NCBI GenBank assembly: GCA_036971615.1
Contig: JAYKKR010000033.1
Coordinates: 1-64,000 of the forward strand
Direction of reading: 5' to 3'
Source of the DNA: Amyloporia xantha
Lineage: Eukaryota; Basidiomycota; Agaricomycetes; Polyporales; Adustoporiaceae
Length of the DNA: 64,000 nt
Below the pieces are notes generated by a model that saw only the letters and a program-made list of their open reading frames with translations, searched no databases and was not told the origin of the DNA. Below are positions 19,303 through 31,542 of the stretch, piece after piece. Numbering within the stretch: the stretch's first letter is position 1; every line of letters starts with the position of its first letter. The position numbers were made by a program, and so were the translations under genes.

Positions 19303-19364
19303 ATATTGGTGAAGAACGTTCGCCCAGACTAAATACGAAGTGTGGCTCAGCGGGAATGTTGATT

Positions 19365-19929
19365 ATGGAGTCTCTCCATATCGATATGAGGCAGATCGCG
19401 GTATGACAGAACCTGCATTACGGCTCGCGGCACACTAGCTTGACCGTCTTGCGTGGATTGGGTGCTGCAGGCTCGGCTTGAAGATCTGGAAAAGGTCACG
19501 GGGAACTATTTCACTTTGGTTGATGCCAAACGCAAAAATGAGATGGTAATTGACAGTAAGTATGCCAGTTCGAAGCTATGATACAGGCCATCGCGTCAAG
19601 CGAAGTAATAGGGTACGTGTTCTGTTTTCTCGAAGTTTGCCTTTGTTTCTGCTTAGACACCTGTACGCACAGGAATGATGTTTGTCAGACGGACGGCAGT
19701 GGTACTTCGCATTGTATACACGGGATGATCAAGCAAATCGTGTCTCTTATGAGGGCACAGTGCTTACCATAATAGTGGACCGTCAACCTGACTTGCAGCA
19801 AGAATTCGACAGGGGCATCCGACGCCCCGTTGTAGTTTGGTATCATTGGGTATGTCTGTCCCGTCGTTGTCCTTCGTTAGCTCACAGCTGATGGCGATCC
19901 CGAGTGATCTGCTGTGTATAGTAGAATGA
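19365..19929 (+). CDS. Hypothetical 107-aa protein, 4 exons
   Basis: The product is not recognised. Four short exons join in frame: 19365-19400, 19471-19555, 19689-19849 and 19888-19929, with donors GTATGA, GTAAGT and GTATGT and AG acceptors. The product starts MESLHIDMRQIA and has a charged helix (RLEDLEKVTGNYF) and a beta-like core (QWYFALYTRDDQANRVSYEG, TVLTIIVDR). Its four pieces are open only when spliced and their phases agree, which argues for a real gene. Reading through the last intron would give a slightly different C-terminus (CLSRRCPSLAHS). It sits just outside arm A of the duplication. Confidence 0.55.
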
Positions 19930-20670
19930 GCTGTCTCAGTGATTCCAATAGCGTTTCACGATGGTATCATAGAGGTAAACGACAGTAGGGACACTGGATG
20001 CCGAAAATTGCTCCCGATTTCATTCACGCGTTATAGCCGATTTGGTCCAAGTTTAATGTAGTCACCGCAATATAGTGGTGATGCGAGGAGCCTTTTTGGA
20101 GACGCAATGCTAGCAAAGATATCGCACAGAATACTGGAAGCAGCGAAAGGGGAACAGACGAACTAGTATGATTGACCATCGAGGGAGACCCGCCTGTGAT
20201 ACGTCAAACAATTGCAACATGTTATTGCCAAAATGAGGGTACCTGTACCCGGACCTAGGTAAGAAAATTCCTATGTTCTCTGACAGGACGATCCCTCGGG
20301 AAAATACAGGTTTCAAGACTCCAGACCTTACAGCGACCGCGGCAAGCCGGAGGTAGTCCATAATTCAAGATTGTACAATGTCATTGAAAGGCACTACAGC
20401 GCAAAAAATAACCGCGTCCATGGCCTCATCCGGACCAGAAAAGCACACTGGTAAGCACCGAACGAGGACACACACATAAAAAGGATGATAAGATATGCGA
20501 AAGCGCGCGGGTAACAGACAGGGAGAAAGCTACGACAGGGGTCGCTCTCCGAGCGTGGTAGCATAAATACACCATTACCTAGACAAGCGAAAATTTTGGA
20601 CACACCCGTTGGTTCGGGGCATTCACAGTAGTAGCAATAAAGGATACGGAAGCCGGTCAGATCCAATCAC
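19930..20670. other. Intergenic, no supported gene
   Basis: Only short frames without splice support or recognisable composition were seen. The right part is the 3' flank of the membrane-protein gene. Confidence 0.5.
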
Positions 20671-22588
20671 TCATTTGCGACCTGGAGAAATATAGACATC
20701 AGCTCTATCGGGGTTCACACCTTTTAAGTACATACCTTCAGGATCCGCCGACCGCCGCCATAGGTATAGTCCTCGTCGTCGCGCAAACTCATACGACTGT
20801 CCTGGCCCTGCCAAGCGGGCACATCTTCCGGCCCGTCCTCGTCGTACCCGTGGTCCGCAGAGCTCTCTGGCGACGCGAAATTGGCCCCCAGGAGCCGCGG
20901 CTCGTCGGCCTGCCCGGCCTGCTCAAACGGATTCGGAAGCGCACCTGTCGACGCGCGCTGGTCGTTGGCAGGAGCGGGAGCGTACCCGGCATACGGGTCT
21001 CCCGTGGAAATCGGGCGTGCAGATGCAGGGGGCTGGCTCGTAGCGGGCAGGTATGCATTCTGCGCTAGTGGCTGATGCGCTGCAGACGAGCTGTAATCGG
21101 ATGCAGAGCTCATCCCTCCCAGTGTCGCCGCGCCGAGGCTGCGGTTGCGGGACAGGCCTGCGTCGGGAGAAGACGTCGTTGACAGGTGCTGCGACGGTCC
21201 GCGCGCAAGACCTGCACCCAGACCTGCAGCATCGAGGAGATCGTTGCTGTTACCGGAGCCTCGGGACGTAGCCGTGGGCGCGTAGCCCTGCGGCTGGGCA
21301 GCATATCCCGTAGGTGCAGCGGGCGAATTGTAGTACGCGCTCGGGGGTGTAGGTCCAGCGAACGCATTGTACGGCGCCAAGTTGTTAGCATGACCCAGGC
21401 TCCTCGCACGACCGACACCCGCAAGACCTGCCGCGCCGGCGGCGGAGTACGGGTCTCCAGAGGCACCAGCGATGCCGTACGGGTCGAACGGCGGTAGCTC
21501 GCTCATGTTATAGCTCTCGCCAGGTTGCATCGGCGGTTGGCTATACGTGCCATGGCTCGCGGTATCCGAGTAGCCACGGTCGCCGAATTCCTGCGTGCGT
21601 TCGTCAGGGTAGCCGTAGTCGTCATCAGTGAAGTCGGGCGCATGCGCATTGGCGGCGGCCTCGGCGGCGGCTTCGGCGACATCACGATCGAATTTCTTCG
21701 CGCGACGCCGGCGAACAGCAGTCGTTAAAATGGCAACGATAATTCCCAGGGCAACAAGTCCGACGACAGTGAAGACACCCGCGACATCGCCCTTGTTGTG
21801 GAAGAACCTGTAATAGTGTACTCAGCATCCTTTCAGGTGGCGGGCTAGAGCAGGGCAGCCAGATGAAAATGAATATACACAAGTGATTCAGTGCGTGAGA
21901 AGGCGGAGGAGCGATCCGGATGTGCTACGAAACCAGGGACTACTCGCGTGTGAAAATGTCACAGAACTCATCTCGAACTGAATTGTGCAGTACAGAAATT
22001 TGGACTTAAGAAGCAGCAATGGTCTTGCAAACCATCGCAGGGTCCACAGGAAGAGGGAATAATTATAGATATTGAGCGTGAAATGATCATACTCACGAAG
22101 TGTCAGTCACGGCAGTAGAAGTCGGCCTTCCAGTAGACGTTATCGGTACAGTCTTGACGACGGTGAAAACGTCGGTACCCGACGTGACTAGACCTGTAGA
22201 CGTTACAAAGGAAGGACTAGAAGTGGGGGTGTTTGTTTGTGATTGGGTCGGAGCAGTGGTACCAGTGGCAGAAGCGCCGCCAGCAGAAGTCGTCGTCGAA
22301 GAGCTAGAAGACGGAGTTGTGGCAGACGAGGAAGACGTGTTAGATGACGACAGGGAGGTCGTACTCGATTGCGACGAGGTGGATGAATGGGAGGTGGTGT
22401 CGCTAGAGGTCGTCTGAGTTGTCGAAGTTGTCGAACTAGAAGACGAGCTGGAGGTGTCGGAAGTCGTCGTCGACGAAGAAGTACTCGACGAGGTAGATGA
22501 CGAAGTCGAGCTTGACGTCGATGTTGATGTGTCCGAACTGGAAGAAGTAGACGGAGGAGCTGATGAGGTGGGATCAGTTGTCGACGAG
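20671..22588 (-). CDS. Ser/Thr-rich single-pass membrane protein (5' end unresolved)
   Basis: Three exons are clear: 22588-22097, 21807-20736 and 20681-20671, ending RRILKVANE. The first encodes a Ser/Thr run of about 160 residues, a likely O-glycosylated extracellular stalk. The second opens with a membrane segment (GVFTVVGLVALGIIVAIL) followed by the basic stop-transfer RRRRAKK, then a long Gly/Ala/Pro/Tyr-rich cytoplasmic tail with DPYAGYAPAP and PNPFEQAGQ. The short C-terminal exon and its ILKVANE ending recur in many basidiomycete proteins of this shape. The exon with start codon and signal peptide, expected between 22590 and 23060, could not be fixed: an in-frame TGA lies just upstream at about 22617. 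It may be a wall-stress sensor-like protein, by architecture only. Confidence 0.75.
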
Positions 22589-23075
22589 CTGCGAGAATAT
22601 CCGCGATGTGATCAGCGAGGGTCGGCAAAGATGCTGTACAACCTACGCATGTGGATCGAAGAGAGACGAGAAAACTATGTAAAGACAGTCAGAATTGGTA
22701 CAGGAGTGAATGGGACATCCATGGAGACTTACAGGAGGCCATGGCTGATTAACCGAAAGCAGAATAGATCAAAGGAGCGTGAGCTTTTCACAGTGAAGCA
22801 GCACAGTGTGAGCGATAAGAACAAGACTCTGAGAGCAGTGCGACGGATGAAACGAGGCGCAGGGTCGTCGTGGTCGACATTCCCGCCGTCCTCTGAACCC
22901 GACACGCAAATTGACCCAAGGGAACGCATTATGTAAGCAGTCACCGCCACCGCCGGCAATGCACAGTCGGCCGTCAATGGCAAGCCGACGGCCGCTACAG
23001 AATGTAAATGCCAGCTGAGGCTTGGGCAAAGGAGTAAAAAATATGAACACAGGAGAGCACGACAAGTGAGATACA

Positions 23076-24254
23076 CTAATCAGCCTTCCGCCGTTTCCGC
23101 TGCCCACCCTCATCCTCGTCGCTCTCTACATCCATCGACCTGTCCGCCTTCAAGCCCTTCATCTTCCTTGTCTGCAGCCGCCCCAGATCCTGCTTCGCCA
23201 CATGAATGCGCCCCCGCACGTCGCCCATGTCGTCGACCTCCATGTTTTTGCGCTTCTTGCCCAGGCCCTTCTCCACGTCCTGCTTCCGCAGCTTCGGCCG
23301 CCTCATGGCCTGTTTCATCATCTCTGCGTCCGCTTCCGTGTTGCGCCGCAACGAGAGGTCCATCGACGGGCCCATCGGCGTCAGCTCGACGCGGGGCGTC
23401 CGCGTGCCGGACGCAAGCAGACGGACCATGTATGCCCGTATGTGGACTTTGGGCAGAGCACCCTCTTGCGACTTTGATGCGGAGGGCTGCAATGTGTCGC
23501 TGGGGGCTGTGGAGTTGAGCGACGTGGGAGTGGGTCCAAGGGAGATGCTGATAACGTGTTCGAGCCCAGTCAGACAGATAGAGTCGATGACTTCCCCGTT
23601 AAAGAAGCTTATGAGCAGAGATTTCAGTTGAATAAACCGCGGATGCGTGTCAAACAGATCTGAGGCGAAATGCATGAGTGGTTTGTGACCTGGCGTAGAT
23701 TTTTGTGTCTGTTGTTCGCGAAGGTTAGGTCAACCGGAATATAAGAAGACCATGACCCACTTTGAACTCGTTCATGCTGACCCAGTTGTCTACACCCACT
23801 TCGCACATATCTAGCACGCGCCCATCATACATGCGGACGAACACCATGCCATCGGGACGCTTTTTGGTACTCTGTCCGAGCACGAACAGACTAGCGTCGT
23901 TCTTCTGCGCCCAGAATTCAAGCGAAGATGCGTCCTCGAAAGGTCTCACGGCGTTTTTCTTGGAGAAGGAGATGGCATGTGGTCTTTTGAGGGCCATCTA
24001 ACCAGAAGAAGAATTAAGTTACAGCAAAATTTGGAACAGTTCATGGTACATACCAGTTCCTTCATGACTGCAGTGACTTTCTCTCCAGTATGTGTTCCTT
24101 TAACGAAGATCGCTGTTCTCGGGTCCTCAATTTCCTTCGGTTCGCGGGCGTGCATGGCCCGCTTGGAACGAGCATTTTTGGGTTTTCTGCACAGTGGATG
24201 TGTATGAGATACGTAAACTTTCGAAAAAGAGAAGGCTTACACTGTTCGCAACAT
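23076..24254 (-). CDS. RPF2: Ribosome production factor 2 (Brix domain)
   Basis: Exons are 24254-24241, 24186-24054, 23997-23757 and 23689-23076, totalling 333 residues, close to the yeast length. The start MLRTVKPKNARSKRA spans a 14-nt first exon. The Brix domain is evident in TAIFVKGTHTGEKV, ALKRPHAISFSKKNAVRPF, SLEFWAQKNDASLFVLGQST, KRPDGMVFVRMYDGRVLDM and GHKPLMHFASDLFDTHPRF. The C-terminus is a basic nuclear tail with GQRKRRKAD at the end. RPF2 works with RRS1 to load 5S RNP onto pre-60S particles in the nucleolus. It is transcribed divergently from DBR1. Confidence 0.95.
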
Positions 24255-24517
24255 GAGGCCTGAGGACGAGAGAATGAATCGCAGGCACACAAAATACTCG
24301 ATCGCGTTTCCCAAATGAGACGCTAGGGATCATGTGATCGTCATGCTGCCAATTGACGCAATTGGCCTCTGAACTCTGCAGTCCGTCTCCGCAACTCAGA
24401 CTCTCGGAGTCCTTGACTGTGTAAGCTCTGGCAATACCTCACTCGTACAAAGGCTTTCGAAAGGTGATACAAAATTATCAGATAGGAACTCCTTGTGGAA
24501 AGTTCGGGAAGCGTGAA
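24255..24517. promoter_or_regulatory. Bidirectional promoter between RPF2 and DBR1
   Basis: Only 263 bases separate the two start codons, so promoter elements for both housekeeping RNA-processing genes must lie here or in the first exons. No TATA box was seen. Confidence 0.55.
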
Positions 24518-26425
24518 ATGAAGGTTAGTATTCGTATACAATACCTGTATCCTCTCAATAGTTCATTTGGCACAGATTGCAATTGAGGGCTGCTGCCATG
24601 GAGAACTAGATGCTATATACGCACAGATTGCGTACCTTGAGCAGCGTAACGGGTACAAGGTCGACCTCCTCCTCATCTGTGGAGACTTCCAGGCTATACG
24701 AAACCACAGGGACCTGCAATGTATGGCTGTCCCAGATAAGTACCGCCGGCTAGGCGGGTTTTACAAGTAGGTGGGCGAAGTTCGTTGATATAGCGCCGCA
24801 TCTTCCACGCATGTGCAATAACATGATCGCCTGGTGACTTAAGACAAGCAGCTAACTGACGTCCGTTATACGCCTTCGATCGCTTTTCCAAAGAAAACCT
24901 GCCTACTTATCATTACTCATGCACGTCCCGTCACAGATACTACACCGGAGAGATTGAGGCCCCCGTGCTCACCATCGTGATTGGAGGTAACCACGAATCG
25001 TCGAACTACCTCTGGGAGCTGTATGTCCATGTCCAACGACTACTACTCTCTCACATTTTGAACTGGTTTTATTAGATACCATGGAGGGTGGCTCGCCCCA
25101 AACATATATTTCCTCGGTCATGCTGGCTGTATTCAAGTTAATGGAGTTCGCATTGCGGGCGCCTCGGGTATCTTCAAACGACAGGATTTTAAACTTGGTG
25201 TGTTCGCTGTGAAAAGCATCATGTTCCGGCTCATTGCTAATGCCGGCATGATGTTAGGCCATTGGGAAAGAGTGCCTTACAATCACGGTTCTATGAGAAG
25301 CATCTATCATGTTCGGGAGTTCAATATTCGCAGGCTATCTCTGGTGCGCTTTGATATCTTGACTCATCTACGTCACTTCATTAACAAATATGTGGGTGTA
25401 GCTCACGTCGCCGACTATATTCTTGTCCCATGACTGGCCCCAGTCGATCGAGCACCACGGGAACCTACGAGAACTCTTACGGCGCAAACCGTACTTCCGA
25501 GATGATATCAACAAAGGCGCACTAGGTTCTCCACCAATGATGGAGCTGCTGAGGATACTGCAGCCGGAATGGTGGTTCTCCGCGCATCTGCACTGCCGAT
25601 TCGAAGCGCTCGTGGTGCACGAGAATCGCCGCCAGAATGCTGATCCCGACGAAGTGCATCCTGCAGAACGCAAAAATCCCGATGAAATTATGATCGAGGA
25701 TGACGAAATAGTAGGGGATGCTGGACTGCCGGCGCCAGGAGATGAATCTCAAGCTAGCAAGCCCGATGTGCAGCACAATGCTTCGCGGAACAAAACAGAG
25801 AATCCAGACGAGATTGTACTTGATGACGAAACAGAGGACGTGGAAGCGCCACCATCCCCACCGCCCCGTCCGAAAGAGACGCGTTTCCTTGCGTTGGACA
25901 AGTGTCTACCAAAGAGACAATTCCTAGAGGCAAGTTGCCTTCATACTTTAGCTGACACCGTGTATTGATTTCGAATGGAGATTGTTGATGTGCCGGAACC
26001 CCCGGGATTGAACCCCAGACAGGAGGCAGGTTGCATGCCAATCCTCACATTTGATCCTGAATGGCTCGCTATCACTCGTGCCTTTCATCCTTATATGTCC
26101 ACCAATCAAGATCAATGTCCGTATCCGAATGAGGCGGTCGCACGAGAAGCTGTAGCAAAGGAACTTGACTGGGTCAAGGAACATGTCCTGGCCGGTCAGG
26201 CGTCGAAGCTGGTGGTAGACTGTCAAAAGTTCGCAGTAACTGCGCCGGCACCAGGTTCTGAGGGTGCTGACATAAAACAACAACGTTTGTATCTGTCAAT
26301 CTTGAAGTGGGTTGTGCTGACTGATACTGCTCGATTGTACAGCGCCGCATTACAAGAACCCTCAAACTGAAGCATACTGCGCAATGCTGGGGATTGAGAA
26401 CAAGATTGATTTACCTTCGCTGTAA
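24518..26425 (+). CDS. DBR1: RNA lariat debranching enzyme
   Basis: Eight exons: 24518-24523, 24576-24766, 24937-25020, 25076-25197, 25258-25343, 25402-25929, 25981-26284 and 26343-26425, giving 467 residues. The first exon is only ATGAAG. Metallophosphatase motifs are in order: [39 protein letters not shown] and SAHLHC. The C-terminal DBR1 domain follows ([34 protein letters not shown]). The enzyme cuts the 2'-5' bond of intron lariats in the nucleus. Intron 6 starts with GC (GCAAGT at 25930) instead of GT; all others are GT-AG. The acidic insert after the phosphatase domain carries two NPDEI repeats. All metal-binding residues look intact. Confidence 0.95.
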
Positions 26426-29400
26426 CCTGCTGCCTAACCCTGCGATGGTAGCTCAGTACACTCGGGTCGTTGATGTATAAATATGCGATCGTCAACGTCG
26501 TACGTAAAGGCGGGTCTTTTCTGGTGTGCCTTTCATTTGATGCGGGCCCTCGGTATCTTGCGGGATGATGCGGTGGCACAGTCGCCAAACGACCGCAGGC
26601 ATGCACTTCGTTTGTGGATGCTTGCCTTCGTTGGGATCTTTCCAGAGGATGGTAGCATCTACTAATGAATGACGTTGTATTATGCCGTTAGTTCGAGTAC
26701 AATGCTTCTTCTGCCTCCCTCCTCGTAATGGACGCTCTGTGCGTTACGGCGTGATGAGGATGTGCGGATGCATTGCAAACATGCTCTCATACGGGCAGAC
26801 GTGTTCTTCCACTTGTGACGTCAAACCCAGACTGTCGGAAACTTGGTAGTCAAGGTGGACTGACGGGCAGGTTAGGGAGAATGATCACGCTTGATGACGC
26901 CGTTGTGCTCATGATTTGGCGAGCAGATTTAATTTACGCCGGCAACGTATGACACGCTGGCGACCCGATGTCGAAATGGAATGCTCGTTTGGAATAGACG
27001 AGGTGATTATCAGGGTTCTTGCTGTCCGGACCCTACCCATGCTTCGATCTTCGAGCGGATCGAAGAAAGCGGAGGACAATGCGCCCACCCCCGTTCTGAC
27101 ACCCGTTGATGAGATTGCGCCAATATTAGCAAGTAGTCTATGGGCTGCCTGATTGTTGGGTCTCATCTGACCGGTTAGACCGTCTTACAGCGTTCTATCG
27201 ATCGTGGCGCAAGAGCTAACCATCCTCGTAAGGTTCGTCGCCTTCTGCGCAGTACGATTCAGTGCAACGTGCACGGTGTAGCTTAAAGACTCCAATACAG
27301 AGACGCTACCGTGCAACCCTGAACGTCACAGACGAGTCTCTATCTGACCCTCTAGCACGTTGCCGAATCACCGCCGCTCTCGGTTCTCCGAGCATAAGCA
27401 CCCTGTGCCCCAGTTCTCATATCACCTTTGGTTCTACGATGACCTCACTGGTGCTGTCGTCTGACACATACAGTGAACTCGCGATTCACGTTAGCCAGCC
27501 CTGGGGGTCGGTCGGGGGGACAGGACTAACCATATCCTTCGGTTTGCTCCCACAGATGTCTCTCATATTCTTTCCGAATGTCTCCCACAACGCGATAGAA
27601 CACCACGATCTGTCATGAATGGGCAGGCCGTTCCGCTTCTCACCTGGATCATGTGGATGTGCGACACCATCTTGGTCCAGCTTATCCCTTGTTGCGGCGT
27701 GCTGGAGCAAGGTTCAGCAGATATGGTCGACAGCAACAACAACAGAGCAGACGATCTGGGTACAAGGACAAGGACATGTACACACGTGTCGGGAACTTCT
27801 CTCTTCGCGTCAGATAGTCCGCGCTCATAATTGGGATTTAGTTAGCAGTATTCCGCGAGATTCGCCGTGATTGGTTCTCTGGAACTCCGTGTCAGGGCGC
27901 GTCCGACCGCCCGTTGATTTGTCTTGATGGTCCGTGCCCTAAATCGGATTTCGTCGGAAAGACCCGTCTGCCTCACGGTGGGCTGCCACATCCCTGGCCT
28001 GAATATTCTGAGTCTTCACCTCCTGGCGACGGCGATAGTCTTCCATTGCATACGTCGCCATCGAAACGACCGTTGGATCGTACCGTGACGGTACCACTGC
28101 GAGCCCGATGCCCCCCAGAGTAGCTCTACCGACGTTGAACACCTCCAGAAGGATGCAGCGCAGTCGACGTTGCAGCCAGCTGCCAGCCAAATTTTTAAAG
28201 GCTTCGGCCAACGCGTTACACAGTCAAATTTCTGCATCCTTGAATTCCTGCCGGCAAATATGGCGCACTTGCCAACTGCTATGCACTACGGCCATGCAGA
28301 CGATATCGACCGCTCAATATTGCTGATTTATGTGTTGGACTTGGTGCACAGGCATGAACACGCTCGGAACCCTTCACTTGCTCTGGGACGCATCGCTTTC
28401 CTCACAAGCTTCAGCTCCGGTTGGCATGTCTTGGGCCATCCTCACGTACGCCCGTACAGCAGCACTCACGGTCAAGTGGCTCCTTCTGACGGGTCTCGAT
28501 CTCCCACTGGACGTTGCCGACTTACCTGCACTGGGGACAAGGAAACCGTCTTCAATCAACCCCCTGCGGCAGATATTTACGGTGACTTGTCCTTTATATT
28601 ATCCTCGTCCGCTCTAACGTTCATGCTAGATCTACATGCGGCAGAACGACAAGTCTTCTGAACATGCTGCCCAGGAGCGCAGGAAATTTTCAGATTGGCG
28701 TCGACATGCAGGGGTACGGCTACTGTAAGCAGGCGACGTATACAAGCTCCGTTCGACAGCTCCACCCACAAACGACTTGTCGAACGGACATGGTTTTCAC
28801 GCACGTTCAGGCTGGATGATTAATTGCAGACACCGTCTCACGCTGAGCGACTACCCAGCAGCCTCAAAAGGCTTTATTTGACCTGTAAGTCATGCTTGCG
28901 GTTCATCTCGTGCTGATGTAGGACGTGCTGTCCAGACGCAGGGTGGAACTCGTGGTTGCCCAGAACACGCCTTTTAGCCGCTAAAAATTCACGCCTCACT
29001 GTACTTGCCATATTGCACTGGAATGTCCCACCCAATTTGCGGTCCTTGCTTCGCAGACTAGCAGCAGACTTGCGCGATCGAGTGGCCGTGGGCTACGGCA
29101 GAAGATCGACCGTGATTAATTGCAAGAGGCCGTCTTCTGCGGGCGGACGAAGTTTATTTTTCATGGCCTAGTCCGCGCGGTAGCGGACACGGCCAAGCAC
29201 CGACGCTCCACTTCATTCAGAGTGCGATTGGATCAGGCGCGATGCTTCGCGCCTGGTTTTCGTCGAAGAGAACGGTGATTTTTTGTGCACAGCCATTCGG
29301 TTGCAGATGTGAAGCTTCACGGCAAGGCCGTACTGCTGCCGCCCCACATTCATATGGATCGAGTGGGCGTATTGCCACCACTCAGACTGCCGTCGAGACG

Positions 29401-31542
29401 CGAGTGTGTGTGCCGTCTGGGCCATGTCGTTTGTGCATCCAGGTGAGCCCGGACGCGCGAGAGACATTAAGAACGGGCTGTGCTGTGACAGGAGAGAGCG
29501 AGCTGTGATTGGCTGGGATCCTAGTCTGCCAGGGAGTCCATCCGGCGCTTGACTTGGTCCATTGGAGCCAACAGGGTCCGAGTCCGGAGACCACGGAGCA
29601 CGGAGACCGGCGCGGACAGCCACCTTGGGCCTGGCTCTCCGTTACATAATCAAATTGCCGCCGGTTATTCGCCGGAGCTTATCTGAAGGGATGGCCAGGC
29701 CCAGACCCGCGTGGTTCTCGATCTGGGCGTCTATCTTCCCCAATCTGACTTTCTCGGTAGCTTATCCGGGTCGTCTCTAACCCGCACACACCAGGCCGAG
29801 CCCCGAACTGTCCTCCGTCTTATTGTCGCACATCCCGTAATCCTGCACGTTGCCATCCCCGGCGACAACCATTTGTACTTGCGAAAAACACAGCAGCCAT
29901 GCCGAGACGCGTCTCACACATCGGACATGTCGTACACACATGCTCTCGCGCGACAGTCGTGCGCATGCGCGTGTGTCAGCATTGGCTGATTCTGGCCTGT
30001 ACGAGCGGGTCGGCGTTCGATCAATTCTCCTATACAGAATAAGACTGATGAAATGATCACGACGCGCAGATACGACTCAAACGCTGCCAGACGTCGTGAT
30101 CGTGCGCGCGAATGTCATCGGACCTCGGGCGGCTCTGCAGAACGGATCGCGCGGACGGCGAGTAGTTGGGAGCCCAGGACGGCAGTGCACCTGCTATACC
30201 GAGTGCTTTCATTACTATCTGCTGCATAGACGCGTGCTCGACATTGCCATCGCGGCCTTGGCACGCACATCTCCCGCGGCAGCTCTCGATCAGGGGGGAG
30301 AGGCAGGGACTGTTGCAGAGAAGGATTGACAGGGGCAACAACTCTGCACGAGCCCGCTAAAGTCCGGGCATTCAACGGCTTGTGGTACGTATGACAAAAC
30401 GATTTCCATATCCATATCTTTGCAGAAGCGTGTGCCGCGGTGTGCGATAAGCTGCACCTGGCAGCTGGCGGAGACTCCGGAGAGACAATCTGCACGACGG
30501 CGTTCCGAAGAGGGGACAAACGATATGAATTGGCAAATGTGTGGCCATCAGAAGAAGAACGCAACCGTGGTGCTCCGAGGACGAAGATTATCTCATTGCT
30601 AGGCGGCGCATGCGTGCGAGTGTGTATGTACATGGTAGGAATGGAGAGTGGAGAATTCATACATACTTGGAGAAGCATTTTAGCTCTGGCGCGGGTGCGG
30701 GGCTTGTGATTGCAGAAGACTCGGACGGACGGTGCTGCCGCTGCAAAGAGCGCGGACGCTGCGGGTCGCCGCGGTTGTTAGCGGGCCGAGAGGCCGGGTC
30801 GGGGTGGGAAGATTGACGGCAAGATGAGTGTGCTCCGGAGAAGTGGGGGACCCAATGGCCGGGCGCGGCGAGATGCATGCAAGAGGTGTGCGTGGGAGGG
30901 GAGAGTCAGCGCGAGCACGGGATGGGGGCCTAGAGTGCGCAGCTGGCGTTTGAGAGGGAGAACAAGAGTCGCCAAAGGCGGCGCAGCGATGGACGGACTA
31001 AGGGGCGTAATGTGATTTGGCGAGGGAATGGGAAAGGCCGTGAGGGATGTGTTGTGTAGGCTGTCAAGGGAGAGGTGAAGCGAGGACGGTGATAGATGCG
31101 AGGCTGTGTGGATGAAGATGGTGAAATGCCGAATCACTCGGAGGGTCTGGCCACGGGGAATATGGGAGCGAGAGTGAGGATGTGCGGGGAGGATGACAGG
31201 AGACCTGAAGAGGTGAGATTCGAGAGGTGATGGGAGTGCACGCGAGGTTAGATCATGATGAAACGAATTCAATGTTATGATGCTAGTGCACGTGAGATGG
31301 TTATGGACGAGTGTACGTAGTGCGACATACGATTCCAGGGGCGAAAGCGGTGCAGGTGCTTCAGAGACTCTGTCGTTGTCGGGGATCGACATGGGCGGGT
31401 TAGCTGATGGCAGAAGCGCGCCTCGAATCGGTCCCGGGCGGTGCCTGACCCGAGAATCCGGAGCCGTTTGAAACTCCGCTGTGCCTTAATTGAGAGGGCT
31501 CAGGCACCTTTTAGGTTGAACATCCCGCGACGAACGCGGCCC
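26426..31542. other. Gene-poor stretch with decayed frames
   Basis: No gene could be supported across 5.1 kb. Frames such as 27486-27710 (minus), 27939-28211 (minus) and 28170-28661 (plus) have protein-like composition, but no family, start or splice pattern was recognised, and stops interrupt their extensions. They may be remnants of genes or transposons. The region 30778-31392 is open on the minus strand but is pyrimidine-rich and is more likely the promoter and 5' leader of the C2H2 gene that follows. A cluster of perfect hairpins lies at 29170-29255. Confidence 0.45.
29234..29255. other. Perfect 9-bp hairpin
   Basis: CAGGCGCGA (29234-29242) and TCGCGCCTG (29247-29255) flank a TGCT loop. 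A second stem, GTCCGC-GCGGTA-GCGGAC, lies about 60 bases upstream. The function is unknown. Confidence 0.5.

Noticed and set aside
22203..22628. Arg/Leu/Pro-rich minus-strand frame over the membrane-protein exon
   Set aside because: The neighbouring frame gives the Ser/Thr stalk that splices in phase to the membrane segment.
25995..26030. GGTTCAATCCC-like sequence (reverse strand) resembling a tRNA T-arm
   Set aside because: It lies inside a DBR1 exon and no acceptor or anticodon arms can be formed around it.
30778..31392. 204-codon minus-strand frame before the C2H2 gene
   Set aside because: Leu/Pro/His-rich reading of a pyrimidine-biased promoter strand, with no recognisable domain.
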